A stretch of DNA of 43,705 nt from Treponema sp. UBA1226 (GTDB lineage: Bacteria > Spirochaetota > Spirochaetia > Treponematales > Treponemataceae): positions 50,932 through 94,636 of the forward strand of contig DBWY01000006.1 of NCBI GenBank assembly GCA_002309195.1. Direction: 5' to 3'. The notes beneath the pieces were generated by a model. The model worked only from the letters and a program-made list of their open reading frames with translations. It was not told the origin of the DNA and made no database searches. How positions within the stretch are numbered: position 1 is the first letter of the stretch; every line of letters begins with the position of its first letter. A program made the translations under genes and the position numbers. This document shows positions 1 through 8,063 of the stretch, piece by piece.

Positions 1-490
1 TTGCAACCCACCAGATGGATTCCATGAACTCAGGATTCATTGTTTTATAGTCATTATCAAAGTCAACCCAGCGTCCCATTCTGGTAATTGTCTTTCTCCA
101 TTCTGAAGTATATTTAAGAACGGAAGCCTGACACGCTTCGTTAAATTTATCGATTCCGTAATTTTCGATTTCGTGTTTTGAGTTAAGTCCAAGTTCTTTT
201 TCGATAAGGTTTTCAACCGGAAGACCGTGACAGTCCCATCCGAAGCGGCGTTCAACACGCTTACCTTTCATCGTCTGATAACGTGGAATAATATCTTTTA
301 TAGTTGAAGGAATAAAATGTCCGAAGTGTGGAAGTCCAGTTGCAAAAGGAGGTCCGTCATAAAAAATAAAATCTTCTGCGCCTTCTCTCTGGCTTAAAGA
401 TTTTTTAAAAGTGTCATTTTTTTCCCAGAAATTTAAGATTTCTTCTTCCTGTTTAGGAAAATCTGTTTTTGGATCAACATTTTTGTACAA
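1..490 (-). CDS. ileS: Isoleucyl-tRNA synthetase, N-terminal part (runs off left edge)
   Basis: Class I aminoacyl-tRNA synthetase that charges tRNA-Ile in the cytoplasm. Only the first 163 codons lie in the window; the 3' part is beyond base 1. The translation begins [17 protein letters not shown] and contains the class I signature as [14 protein letters not shown] (HFGH in place of HIGH), followed by [10 protein letters not shown], which is typical of IleS. I chose a TTG start at 490-488. It gives the expected N-terminus, no ATG lies in frame upstream of the conserved region, and an AGAGG ribosome binding site sits 7 bases before it (498-502). No other gene is on this strand between it and the next gene at 607, so it probably has its own promoter. 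The identification is firm; the start codon is well supported but inferred. Confidence 0.95.
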   Translation of the reverse strand, partial: MYKNVDPKTDFPKQEEEILNFWEKNDTFKKSLSQREGAEDFIFYDGPPFATGLPHFGHFIPSTIKDIIPRYQTMKGKRVERRFGWDCHGLPVENLIEKELGLNSKHEIENYGIDKFNEACQASVLKYTSEWRKTITRMGRWVDFDNDYKTMNPEFMESIWWVA

Positions 491-497
491 AATAAAA

Positions 498-502
498 CCT
501 CT
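498..502 (-). promoter_or_regulatory. Ribosome binding site that fixes the TTG start of ileS
   Basis: Read on the minus strand this is AGAGG, 7 bases upstream of the TTG at 490-488. No ATG or GTG in the same frame is placed so well, so this site decides the start. Confidence 0.6.
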
Positions 503-539
503 TAAAGTTAAGGCTCATATATCGAGCAGAATTTTTATA

Positions 540-548
540 ATTGTATCA
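540..548 (-). promoter_or_regulatory. Possible ileS promoter, extended -10
   Basis: On the minus strand the bases read TGATACAAT, an extended -10 element (TGn plus TACAAT). It is about 50 bases upstream of the ileS start. No good -35 box is visible; a weak TAGAAT lies 17 bases further upstream. Of the bases between 491 and 606, this is the only element I can propose. Confidence 0.4.
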
Positions 549-606
549 GAAAAAGAGATTTTATTCTATATATGCAGTAAAAAGGCTGTACAGAATTAAG
601 GGTTTT

Positions 607-1752
607 CTAGTACATCTTAAGCTTAAACGGATATTTTTCGTAAAATTCGTTCTGACGGCGACGTACAGCATCGAGGATCTTTTTGTGAATTCCTATGCTC
701 TTTATGTCTTCCATATCCCAGTCAGCCTTAAATGGAGGAAGCGGAGGATCTTCTTTTGGAGCTTTTCTTGCATTTGCCTTTGCAACAATATCCATCATGC
801 TTTCAAAGTCACAGGTTTGAGAAATGCGCTTCATGTAAGGAGCTCCTGTTGCAAGAACAAGATTTTTAGAGTCAAGTTTATATTCACTTAAATTAAGGTT
901 CTTTTTAAGTTCAACATTTCTGATTGTAACGCTTCGCCCTGTAACACATGTATAAACATTTCCGGCAGAAACTATATGCTTTGGAACCTCGTATTTTTTT
1001 TCTCCGTCAGAAAAGTAAGCTTTACCGCTGTTATACTCCATGTCGGTTTTCCAGTAACGGATTGAATAGATTCTGTTTTCGGTTACGTAAAGTGAGTAAA
1101 GGTTTTCACTTACAATCGGCTTACTTACTTTGATTCCGGATACGTGGGCAACACTGCTCCATGAACCTGTAAACGAAGAAACTTTTTCGTCATTGTCTTT
1201 AGTCTGTTCATAAGTTTTATAATCTGAACGAACTGAAAAATCAAGATAAAGTTCATCACCGATTACTGCAACAGGAATTACAGTTTTTTCTTTGATGTTT
1301 GGATAAGAAACAATTATTTCGTAGGCATTGCACTCTTCGATATCGAGTAATTTTTTAAACTGAATTTTTATATTCTGAATGTCACGGAATACAACATCGT
1401 TGCTGTCATATTTTTCTGGTGAAGTTTTTTTTGTATATTTTTCTGCGCTGCGGTCATAATACCAGCCGTAAAACATTTTAAGATAAATCCAGATGTAGTT
1501 ATCTTCTGTAAGTTCAACTTCATCTTTTACGATATCCTCAAGTTCTGATTTTTCCTGAAACATTATATAACGGTCCTTGCCTTCCCAGATTCCGTCAAAG
1601 AGTTTCGGAACCGAATTTGTAATTAAAATTGCATCAGGGTTTACAACCGGGATTTCATCTGCCCTTGGAATTTCTGCAAGTTTTTTCTGCGAAAATGCGT
1701 TAGTGAGGATAAATAAAAATGCTGAACAGAAAAATAAAACCTTTTTCACCAT
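607..1752 (-). CDS. Exported protein of unknown function (381 aa)
   Basis: I do not recognise a family. Residues 1-21 (MVKKVLFFCSAFLFILTNAFS) look like a type I signal peptide: lysines, a hydrophobic core, then a small residue before QKK. The mature part is rich in charged residues and alternating polar/hydrophobic strands, with motifs such as LFDGIWEGKDRYIMF near residues 52-66, and ends in a lysine/arginine-rich helix. There is no lipobox and no clear barrel-ending residue, so periplasmic location is the best guess. It lies 24 bases downstream of the acyl-CoA synthetase on the same strand and is probably cotranscribed with it. The bases before its ATG read GATAATAAA and contain no Shine-Dalgarno sequence. 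Nothing indicates a specific role. Confidence 0.75.
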   Translation of the reverse strand: MVKKVLFFCSAFLFILTNAFSQKKLAEIPRADEIPVVNPDAILITNSVPKLFDGIWEGKDRYIMFQEKSELEDIVKDEVELTEDNYIWIYLKMFYGWYYDRSAEKYTKKTSPEKYDSNDVVFRDIQNIKIQFKKLLDIEECNAYEIIVSYPNIKEKTVIPVAVIGDELYLDFSVRSDYKTYEQTKDNDEKVSSFTGSWSSVAHVSGIKVSKPIVSENLYSLYVTENRIYSIRYWKTDMEYNSGKAYFSDGEKKYEVPKHIVSAGNVYTCVTGRSVTIRNVELKKNLNLSEYKLDSKNLVLATGAPYMKRISQTCDFESMMDIVAKANARKAPKEDPPLPPFKADWDMEDIKSIGIHKKILDAVRRRQNEFYEKYPFKLKMY

Positions 1753-1776
1753 TTTATTATCGGCACCGCAATCGAT

Positions 1777-3777
1777 TTAGGTTATAGAATTTACGCGGGA
1801 TGTAAATATCATTTTTATTTCTTTTGCATAAATTTTTTCGATTTTATGCCGCATTACAATCTGCTTGGCGTTGATTTCGCGCCCGATTTCAAAACTGTTA
1901 GGAATAAGGGCAAATTTTCCTACCCTTTCACATGTTCTGAAACCGTTCTTTTCGCAGATATAAGTGTCTATCTCGTTTCTGAGAAGGTTTTCAATTTCGT
2001 TTGTTTCGATAAGCGAATCATAAGAATCATAGAGAATGTTGTTATCGTTAGCATACTGCAAGATATTTGCCTTTCGCGGAACAATAAGCGCGCCGATGTA
2101 TTTTTTATCCTGACCTACAGCAACGCAGCTTTCTACGTACTTGCTTCTGCAGATTGCGTTTTCGATTACCTGCGGCTCAATATTTTCACCACCCATAAGT
2201 ACAATCGTATCTTTTGCACGACCTGTAATCGCAAGCTCGTTGTTGCGCGAAAGAACACCTATATCTCCTGTGTTAATCCATCCTTCGTTATCGATAATCT
2301 GCTTTGTTAAATCAGGTCTTCTGTAATAGCCTTTCATTACCTGGCGGCCCCGGGCAAAAACAAGGCCCTTCTTTCCGGGAGCAAGCGGGGTACCCGATAA
2401 CGGAACGCCATCTTTATGCGGAACAATTTTAACTTCTGCAGACGGATAAACTTTTCCTACGCAGCCTGACATAACTTTTTTAGGGCTTCTTACAGAAAGA
2501 ATCGGAGCCGTTTCTGTCATTCCATAACAGTCAAGAAGCGGAACCCTCATCGCCCTAAAGAAGTGATCCGTATCCGGCTGAAGACTTCCTCCACCGCAGA
2601 TGCATCCCTTGATTTTTCCGCCAAGTTTTTTTCTTAACTGACGGATAGAAATCAAATAACTTAAACCTGCAAAAGGCGACAAAAGAATGTAAGGCAAAAA
2701 TCCGTAAATCCTGTCTAAAATCTGCTGTCTTAATGAAAAGCGGCATATCAATCCTAAGAATCTGTCACTTGCCCAGCAGAAAGTTTTTCCGATTGCCATA
2801 CCGATATTGAACATCATCGAAGAAAAACCGTTTTTCTTTCTCTGTTCACGATAACAGCTCTGTGTAAACGCATCCCACAAACGCGGAACGCCTACAATCC
2901 ACTGCGGTTTAATTACTTTCATGTCCTCTCTCATGAGTTCGATGGCAGGCTTTGAGTATGCAATTCCGTTTTTAAGAGCAATGATAAAATAATCGTAAAC
3001 GCGCTCCATTACATGCCATACAGGCAAAACAGAAAGCCACATGTCACCTTCGCGCGCTGTAGTAAATACATCTTTAATTACTTCGCACTGTGCCATGTAA
3101 TTATCATGAGTGAGCATTACCCCTTTTGGAGTTCCGGTTGTTCCCGAAGTAAAAATGATTGTCGCAAGATCAGAACCTTCTGTCTTTTCTATTTCTTCTT
3201 CAATCAAAGCTCTCTGGCTGTCAGAAGATTTTTTTCCTTCATCTTCAAATTCGATGAACTTGTGAACACGAATTCCCTGAAGCGCGGCTCGCTCCATTGT
3301 AAGTTCATCAGGAGAATCAAATAAAATTGCATCGGTAAGTTCTGGAACTTCATCGATGTTTTCAAGTACTTTATTAAGCTGTCTGTCGTTTTCAAAAAAG
3401 CAGACTCTGCATCCCGTAAAATTTAAAATAAAACGGATTTCTGTTCCCATCGAGTCGCAGCCGCGCGGAACATCTGCTGCCCCAAGACACAAAAGCGCAA
3501 GGTCTGTTACCATCCACTCGCGGCGGTTATCAGAAATAAGACCTACAAGATCTCCCCTTTTTACACCAAATTCTTTTAGTGCACATGCAAGGTCAAGGAC
3601 ATGCCTGTAAACCAGTTTATAACTGTGATATTCATACGTTCCGATTTCATTTTTAGAAGCCTGAAGAATAGTGTCAGGACACTGCTCAACGACATTTTTG
3701 AGCATCTGCGGAATGTTTTTACCAAGAGTATGAGGCTGTTTTGATCGAAGATGTAACAACTGGTTTATTTTATACAT
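1777..3777 (-). CDS. Long-chain acyl-CoA synthetase (AMP-forming)
   Basis: ANL-superfamily adenylating enzyme predicted to activate a long-chain fatty acid with ATP and CoA, supplying acyl-CoA for membrane lipid synthesis or fatty acid uptake. Visible motifs in order: TSGTTGTPKG at residues 210-219 (the ATP phosphate-binding loop), LPVWHVMER around 247, YGMTETAP (A5 motif), GWINTGDIG (A7) and GRAKDTIVLMGGENI (A8). The 666-residue length fits the FadD/FAA family of bacterial long-chain synthetases. A hydrophobic stretch near residues 355-385 may sit in or on the membrane. The start at 3777 is preceded by AAAGG only one base before ATG, too close for normal ribosome binding. A promoter-like pair places the predicted transcript start almost at the ATG. 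Fatty acid chain preference cannot be read from the sequence. Confidence 0.93.
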   Translation of the reverse strand: MYKINQLLHLRSKQPHTLGKNIPQMLKNVVEQCPDTILQASKNEIGTYEYHSYKLVYRHVLDLACALKEFGVKRGDLVGLISDNRREWMVTDLALLCLGAADVPRGCDSMGTEIRFILNFTGCRVCFFENDRQLNKVLENIDEVPELTDAILFDSPDELTMERAALQGIRVHKFIEFEDEGKKSSDSQRALIEEEIEKTEGSDLATIIFTSGTTGTPKGVMLTHDNYMAQCEVIKDVFTTAREGDMWLSVLPVWHVMERVYDYFIIALKNGIAYSKPAIELMREDMKVIKPQWIVGVPRLWDAFTQSCYREQRKKNGFSSMMFNIGMAIGKTFCWASDRFLGLICRFSLRQQILDRIYGFLPYILLSPFAGLSYLISIRQLRKKLGGKIKGCICGGGSLQPDTDHFFRAMRVPLLDCYGMTETAPILSVRSPKKVMSGCVGKVYPSAEVKIVPHKDGVPLSGTPLAPGKKGLVFARGRQVMKGYYRRPDLTKQIIDNEGWINTGDIGVLSRNNELAITGRAKDTIVLMGGENIEPQVIENAICRSKYVESCVAVGQDKKYIGALIVPRKANILQYANDNNILYDSYDSLIETNEIENLLRNEIDTYICEKNGFRTCERVGKFALIPNSFEIGREINAKQIVMRHKIEKIYAKEIKMIFTSRVNSIT

Positions 3778-3784
3778 ACCTTTT

Positions 3785-3813
3785 AGATTAACCCATATTT
3801 AATAGTATTTCAA
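3785..3813 (-). promoter_or_regulatory. Possible promoter abutting the acyl-CoA synthetase start
   Basis: Minus strand: TTGAAA (3808-3813), 17-base spacer, TAATCT (3785-3790), then 7 bases to the ATG. The -10 matches the consensus only at its three most conserved positions, so this is weaker than the similar cases at thiI and at 11405-11448. Confidence 0.4.
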
Positions 3814-3901
3814 GGTAGAATTTTACTGAGCTGAATCTAACAAAGCCCGCCTTATGTTTCTATGTAAAAAATGATTTTTTCTGGATCAAATTCGATTATA
3901 T

Positions 3902-3930
3902 TTGTAATAAAAGAAGTTTTTTATTATAAT
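3902..3930 (+). promoter_or_regulatory. thiI promoter, predicted leaderless
   Basis: TTGTAA at 3902-3907, a 17-base spacer, and a perfect TATAAT at 3925-3930. The ATG of thiI begins at 3938, 7 bases after the -10, where transcription would be expected to start. No Shine-Dalgarno sequence lies in the gap (TCAGCAT). Confidence 0.7.
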
Positions 3931-3937
3931 TCAGCAT

Positions 3938-5110
3938 ATGAAAATAACATATCTTGCAAAACTCGGGGAATTGACCCTGAAAGGCTCAAATATAAACGCT
4001 TTCGAAAGCAAACTCGTCCGCAATGTGCGAGACTTTTTAAAACATATTCCGGTTGATATAATTTTAAGAGCCGGAAGAATGTATATCGACGTCGAAGAAG
4101 AAAACTGCCGCGAAGTAGAATTCTGTCTTTCCCATTTAATCGGAATTACAGGCTGGGCAAAAACAACGATATGCGAAAAAAACATCGCTTCGATAACATC
4201 TACAGTTACAGAGCTTGGAAAAATCGCAAAAGAAGCAGGTGCCAGAACATTTAAAATCGACGCGCGGCGCAGCGATAAATCTTTTGAACTTGATTCATAC
4301 GCAATAATGAGGCAGGCCGCCTCTGGTCTTTATGACAATAAAATTCTTGACGTTGACCTTCATAATCCCGACGTAACAATCTGGGTAGAAGTACGCGAAA
4401 AGTGTTTTGTCTACACGGATTCTAAAACCGGATGCCGAGGACTTCCTGTCGGGATGAGCGGTAAAGGACTTCTTCTTTTATCAGGCGGCCTCGACAGTCC
4501 TGTCGCAGGTTACAGAATGCTGCGCCGCGGTATGCGTGTTGAATGCATTTACTTTCATTCTTACCCGTATACTTCTGACGAAGCACAGAAAAAAGTTGAA
4601 GACCTTGCAAAGATTCTTTCGACATACGGAATGCAGACTACACTCAACATAATTTCTTTTACAGATGTTCAGATGCTCATAAAAGAAAAAGCGCCTGAGG
4701 CCTGGTCTACCCTCGCTTTAAGAATGTGCATGATGAAAGCAGCGAACATGGTTGCAAAACACATCGGAGCCCAGTGTCTTATAACAGGAGAAAGTCTTGG
4801 GCAGGTTGCAAGTCAGACTCTCGAAAACATGCAGGTAACAGAAAGTTGTGCTGAGCTCCCGCTTTTAAGACCGCTTGTAGGACTTGATAAAGAAGAAATC
4901 ATCGAAACTGCAGAATTTATCGGAACTTACGAAACTTCGATTTTACCTTACGAAGACTGCTGTGTACTCTTTAGTCCGAGACATCCTGTATTAAAGGCAA
5001 GTCTTGAGGATGCCCGCGAAGTTTATGAAAAGATTAATCCGGATGAACTTATCAAAAAAGCATTTGAAACCAGAGTCGTAAAACATTTTTATGCGTTCGA
5101 AAGCTTATAA
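3938..5110 (+). CDS. thiI: tRNA sulfurtransferase / thiamine biosynthesis protein ThiI
   Basis: Makes 4-thiouridine at position 8 of tRNA and, in many bacteria, transfers sulfur for thiamine synthesis. The N-terminal ferredoxin-like/THUMP region starts MKITYLAKLGELTLKG, and the PP-loop ATPase motif LSGGLDSPVAGYRML is at residues 181-195. The conserved pair PYEDCCVLF near residue 340 holds the cysteine of the sulfur relay. The protein is 390 residues and lacks the C-terminal rhodanese domain found in E. coli ThiI. It therefore matches the shorter Bacillus-type form that works directly with a cysteine desulfurase. The gene stands alone. Its stop is 3 bases from the stop of the convergent glycosyltransferase gene, and its promoter directly abuts the ATG. 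Confidence 0.96.
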   Translation: MKITYLAKLGELTLKGSNINAFESKLVRNVRDFLKHIPVDIILRAGRMYIDVEEENCREVEFCLSHLIGITGWAKTTICEKNIASITSTVTELGKIAKEAGARTFKIDARRSDKSFELDSYAIMRQAASGLYDNKILDVDLHNPDVTIWVEVREKCFVYTDSKTGCRGLPVGMSGKGLLLLSGGLDSPVAGYRMLRRGMRVECIYFHSYPYTSDEAQKKVEDLAKILSTYGMQTTLNIISFTDVQMLIKEKAPEAWSTLALRMCMMKAANMVAKHIGAQCLITGESLGQVASQTLENMQVTESCAELPLLRPLVGLDKEEIIETAEFIGTYETSILPYEDCCVLFSPRHPVLKASLEDAREVYEKINPDELIKKAFETRVVKHFYAFESL

Positions 5111-5113
5111 ACT

Positions 5114-6256
5114 CTAAAAAGTTTTTTTTTCAAGAAGGATGCGCGCAGTTTTATCTGTATCGGTATCGATTTTTAAAGCTGCAAATGTTTTTTCCATCTT
5201 TTCATCAAAGTGTTCGTCGTATAAAAGCTCTTCAACTTTTTCGTAAATTGCTTTAGGCTTCTGGATAAAATATCCGACTTTGTTGTTTACTGCAAAAAGC
5301 ATGTTGCCTTTTTCCTGATTGTGAATGTAGCGGCATATGATTACAGGCTTTTTACATGTGAGCACTTCGATTAAAGTTGCAGGGCCTGCTTTCATTACGA
5401 CGCAGTCACTCAATTTTACAAGCTCATCAAGATAATTTACAAAACCAAAAACATGTAAATCAAGTTTTGGATTTAATGCTTTTATTCCTTCAAGATATTT
5501 CTGTTTTGCTTTATCGTGTCCGCAGATTACCGCAACACTGAATTTTGCTTTTTTTGAAATACATTTGTTTATGATTTCGATTGCACCAGGGATTCCGTCT
5601 CCACCGCCGACCATGAGAAGAGTTTTTTTATCAAGATCAAATCCATGTTTTTTCTTTAATTCAACTACATCATCTTTTGTAAAAGGAATCTGATATTTTG
5701 GATTTAATGCAAACGGAACAATTTTAATCTGGTTTTCCGGAACTCCAAGAGACATACCGATTTTTTTTGCCTGTTCAGAATAAACAAGATAATCAAGGCG
5801 CTTGTCATAGAACCAGAAGTGAGGAACTGTAAAAGGATCTGTTACCATTACAGAAAGATTTATCTTTTTACCTGATTTTTTAACGATATCATAAAGATAT
5901 GGACTTAATGCAAAATGGAAAGAAACGATGTCTGTCGGATTTTCTTTTTCGATAATCTTTTTTAAGTACCATGTAGTATGAGGATACAAAAGTTTAATGG
6001 TTGCAGACTGCCAGAACCTGTTCATTCCCATGTCATAGGCAAGCGCGAACATTCCATGATAAACGTTTGTTGACATATAATATCCGTGCTCAAAAATATA
6101 CTGACCCCAGATATTTTTTTTGTCAAAGCCGTTTACCATAACGATTTCTGCATCAGGATTTAATTTCTGTATGCAGTCACGCATAACCCTGGCAGTAGAG
6201 ATATGTCCGGCACCTGTTGTAAGATATAGAAATAAGAATTTACGCTTCTGTTCCAT
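5114..6256 (-). CDS. MGDG-synthase-like glycosyltransferase (GT28)
   Basis: Predicted to transfer a sugar from UDP-sugar to diacylglycerol, making membrane glycolipid at the cytoplasmic face of the inner membrane. The N-terminal LYLTTGAGHISTARVM carries the GxGH motif of the MGDG synthase/MurG fold. Next come VMVTDPFTVPHFWFYD and the acceptor-domain features typical of the family. The C-terminal nucleotide-binding half has LLMVGGGDGIPGA, VVMKAGPATLIEVLTCKKP and a glutamine-containing sugar contact HNQEKGN. I chose the ATG at 6256 (380 aa) because an AGGGG site lies 6 bases upstream and it clears the stop of the preceding gene at 6270. The longer frame to 6292 overlaps that gene with no ribosome site. 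It is the last gene of the barrel-protein operon. Sugar donor and acceptor are inferred from the family. Confidence 0.85.
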   Translation of the reverse strand: MEQKRKFLFLYLTTGAGHISTARVMRDCIQKLNPDAEIVMVNGFDKKNIWGQYIFEHGYYMSTNVYHGMFALAYDMGMNRFWQSATIKLLYPHTTWYLKKIIEKENPTDIVSFHFALSPYLYDIVKKSGKKINLSVMVTDPFTVPHFWFYDKRLDYLVYSEQAKKIGMSLGVPENQIKIVPFALNPKYQIPFTKDDVVELKKKHGFDLDKKTLLMVGGGDGIPGAIEIINKCISKKAKFSVAVICGHDKAKQKYLEGIKALNPKLDLHVFGFVNYLDELVKLSDCVVMKAGPATLIEVLTCKKPVIICRYIHNQEKGNMLFAVNNKVGYFIQKPKAIYEKVEELLYDEHFDEKMEKTFAALKIDTDTDKTARILLEKKTF

Positions 6257-6269
6257 TAAAATCCCCTGC

Positions 6270-8051
6270 CTAGTATGTATACTTAACGGCAATCATAAAA
6301 TAATTATTAAACTGATTGGTAAAATTGTCAATCCACGCATTTTTCTGTGCCGCAATTATACCTGCATCGGGCGTTGTTGTAGGGCTTGCACTCACCGACG
6401 CGTCTTTTCTGTAAATATTTGAATCAACTCCCTTGTTATATATGTATTCAAACATATAGCCCATACTTAAAGAAAGAGTTCCCCATTTAAAGCGCTCAAG
6501 TTCATATTCTGCGTCAATTCCGCACTGAAGAATATACATCTTGTGCTCCTGGTTTAAGAAAAGATTTTTTGATGCTGTCGGAGTGTGGTTTGTGTAAATG
6601 CTTTCGTCAGGATACATAGGGCTTGTCCAGATTGAACCATCGTTAGAAAACTCATATCCTTCTTGCACAGTTGAGTTTGAAAAAATATATGCCCATGCTT
6701 CTTCGTCAGAAAAACTTTCTGCAATATTTGCATGTCTTACAAACGAAGAATTAAAATTTACGCGAAGACGTTTTGCAGGCTTAAAAGCAATCGCAAATGC
6801 AAAACGGTCAGAGTTAGGCGGAACCGAAGTTCCAAGGCTATGAAGTCTTGTCGTAAAATTATCTTTATTGTAATTGTCTGCAATCGATGCAACATCTGAA
6901 CCGAATGTTTCGATATGCGGATCTGAGTGTGAATATGTATAAGGAGTTATAAGGGTGTAATCAAAAGAAATATTGTCAATAAACTTAACGTCCGGAATAT
7001 AATTTACTCCGAGCATCAAAGCCATTTTTAATCTCGTATCAAATTTTCCTTCTGCAAGTCCGTTAAGGTCAATGTCATCAAAAGCAGTCGAAACAGAAAC
7101 GCCAAAATTATTAAACGGTCTAAAGTCAAATATAAGTCCGCTTATAAGATTGTCAGTTGCAGAATACATGCACTGAGTTACCATATATGGAACCGGAATT
7201 AGATATGCAGGATCAAATCTGTTTGTATAGACCGAAGCATCATAATAAGAAATTGCAATCCATTCTGCAGGCTTAAATCTTACCGAATGGAATGCAAGAT
7301 ATTTTTCTGGAGCAAAATCTGATGGAGCAGACTTTTCATTTTTTGTAGAACGTGTAAGTACATTCAATGACTGAACATAACCCCACTTCTCTGCTTCATA
7401 ACTGAACACAAAGTTTCCAGAATGAAACTGTTTTCCGTTAAGCATTACAGAATCAGACAATATCGGGCCATAAGCTACTCTGTTTAATCCGAGTGTAAAA
7501 TAAAGATTGTCTTTTCCTACAGTCACATTTGAAACCATATCAAGATTTGCTTTTAACGGACCTGCAGAAGCTGAGTCATCATGTGTATCTGTAAGACGGA
7601 ATTTAAACATAGGACATACAGAATCTTCTTCTACCGATTTATTCTGGATAAAAAGTCCAAGCTTGTAACTTAAAGTAACGAGATCAAAAAATTCGAGATT
7701 ACCAAAAAATTCTGGTTCAGCAAAAAACATATTGCGGTTCTTTTCTGAATCTGCAGTTCTTAATTTATCTCCGAGCGTAAAACCGATATTCCATCCTTTA
7801 CCGAAATTCTTTTCGTAATAATACTGTGCAAGCTCGACATCTTCTTCGCTGCCCTTTTCTTTTACCTGTTCGAGAATCGATTTTATTGTCTGGGCAGGAT
7901 AAGGTCTCATCTGCGGAAGCCATGAAATAATTCCCTTTGTTTCCCAGTTTTTTGCATCTTTATAGAATACGTCATTCGGGTCAAGTGAGGCTTGAGCAAA
8001 AAGAGATGAACACATTAAAAATGCACAAAGAATTACAGTTAATTTTTTCAT
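6270..8051 (-). CDS. Exported barrel-like protein 1 of 3 (possibly Wzi/capsule-assembly-like)
   Basis: 593 residues with a clear signal peptide (MKKLTVILCAFLMCSSLFAQA). The N-terminal 70 residues form a small helical module, including a WLPQMRPYP turn, that precedes a long region of alternating strands. The chain ends in MIAVKYTY, a terminal aromatic residue as in outer-membrane barrels. The overall plan resembles the capsule assembly Wzi/outer-membrane barrel group, but I cannot show that from motifs alone. It is more distant from the two upstream genes than they are from each other, though it shares their architecture. It lies 12 bases downstream of barrel protein 2 and 13 bases upstream of the glycosyltransferase start. 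The operon arrangement suggests an envelope role. Confidence 0.6.
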   Translation of the reverse strand: MKKLTVILCAFLMCSSLFAQASLDPNDVFYKDAKNWETKGIISWLPQMRPYPAQTIKSILEQVKEKGSEEDVELAQYYYEKNFGKGWNIGFTLGDKLRTADSEKNRNMFFAEPEFFGNLEFFDLVTLSYKLGLFIQNKSVEEDSVCPMFKFRLTDTHDDSASAGPLKANLDMVSNVTVGKDNLYFTLGLNRVAYGPILSDSVMLNGKQFHSGNFVFSYEAEKWGYVQSLNVLTRSTKNEKSAPSDFAPEKYLAFHSVRFKPAEWIAISYYDASVYTNRFDPAYLIPVPYMVTQCMYSATDNLISGLIFDFRPFNNFGVSVSTAFDDIDLNGLAEGKFDTRLKMALMLGVNYIPDVKFIDNISFDYTLITPYTYSHSDPHIETFGSDVASIADNYNKDNFTTRLHSLGTSVPPNSDRFAFAIAFKPAKRLRVNFNSSFVRHANIAESFSDEEAWAYIFSNSTVQEGYEFSNDGSIWTSPMYPDESIYTNHTPTASKNLFLNQEHKMYILQCGIDAEYELERFKWGTLSLSMGYMFEYIYNKGVDSNIYRKDASVSASPTTTPDAGIIAAQKNAWIDNFTNQFNNYFMIAVKYTY

Positions 8052-8063
8052 TTTACGTTCCTG

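Noticed and set aside
1846..2310. 154-codon open frame on the plus strand opposite the acyl-CoA synthetase
   Set aside because: It lies wholly antisense to a well-supported gene, has a Cys/Phe-rich composition typical of shadow frames, and has no ribosome site.
5109..5130. AAACT/AGTTT hairpin followed by a T run between the convergent thiI and glycosyltransferase stops
   Set aside because: The stem is only about five A/T-rich pairs and overlaps both stop codons, so I do not claim a terminator.
6257..6292. Twelve-codon N-terminal extension of the GT28 glycosyltransferase
   Set aside because: It overlaps the stop of the upstream gene and has no ribosome site, while the ATG at 6256 has AGGGG 6 bases upstream.
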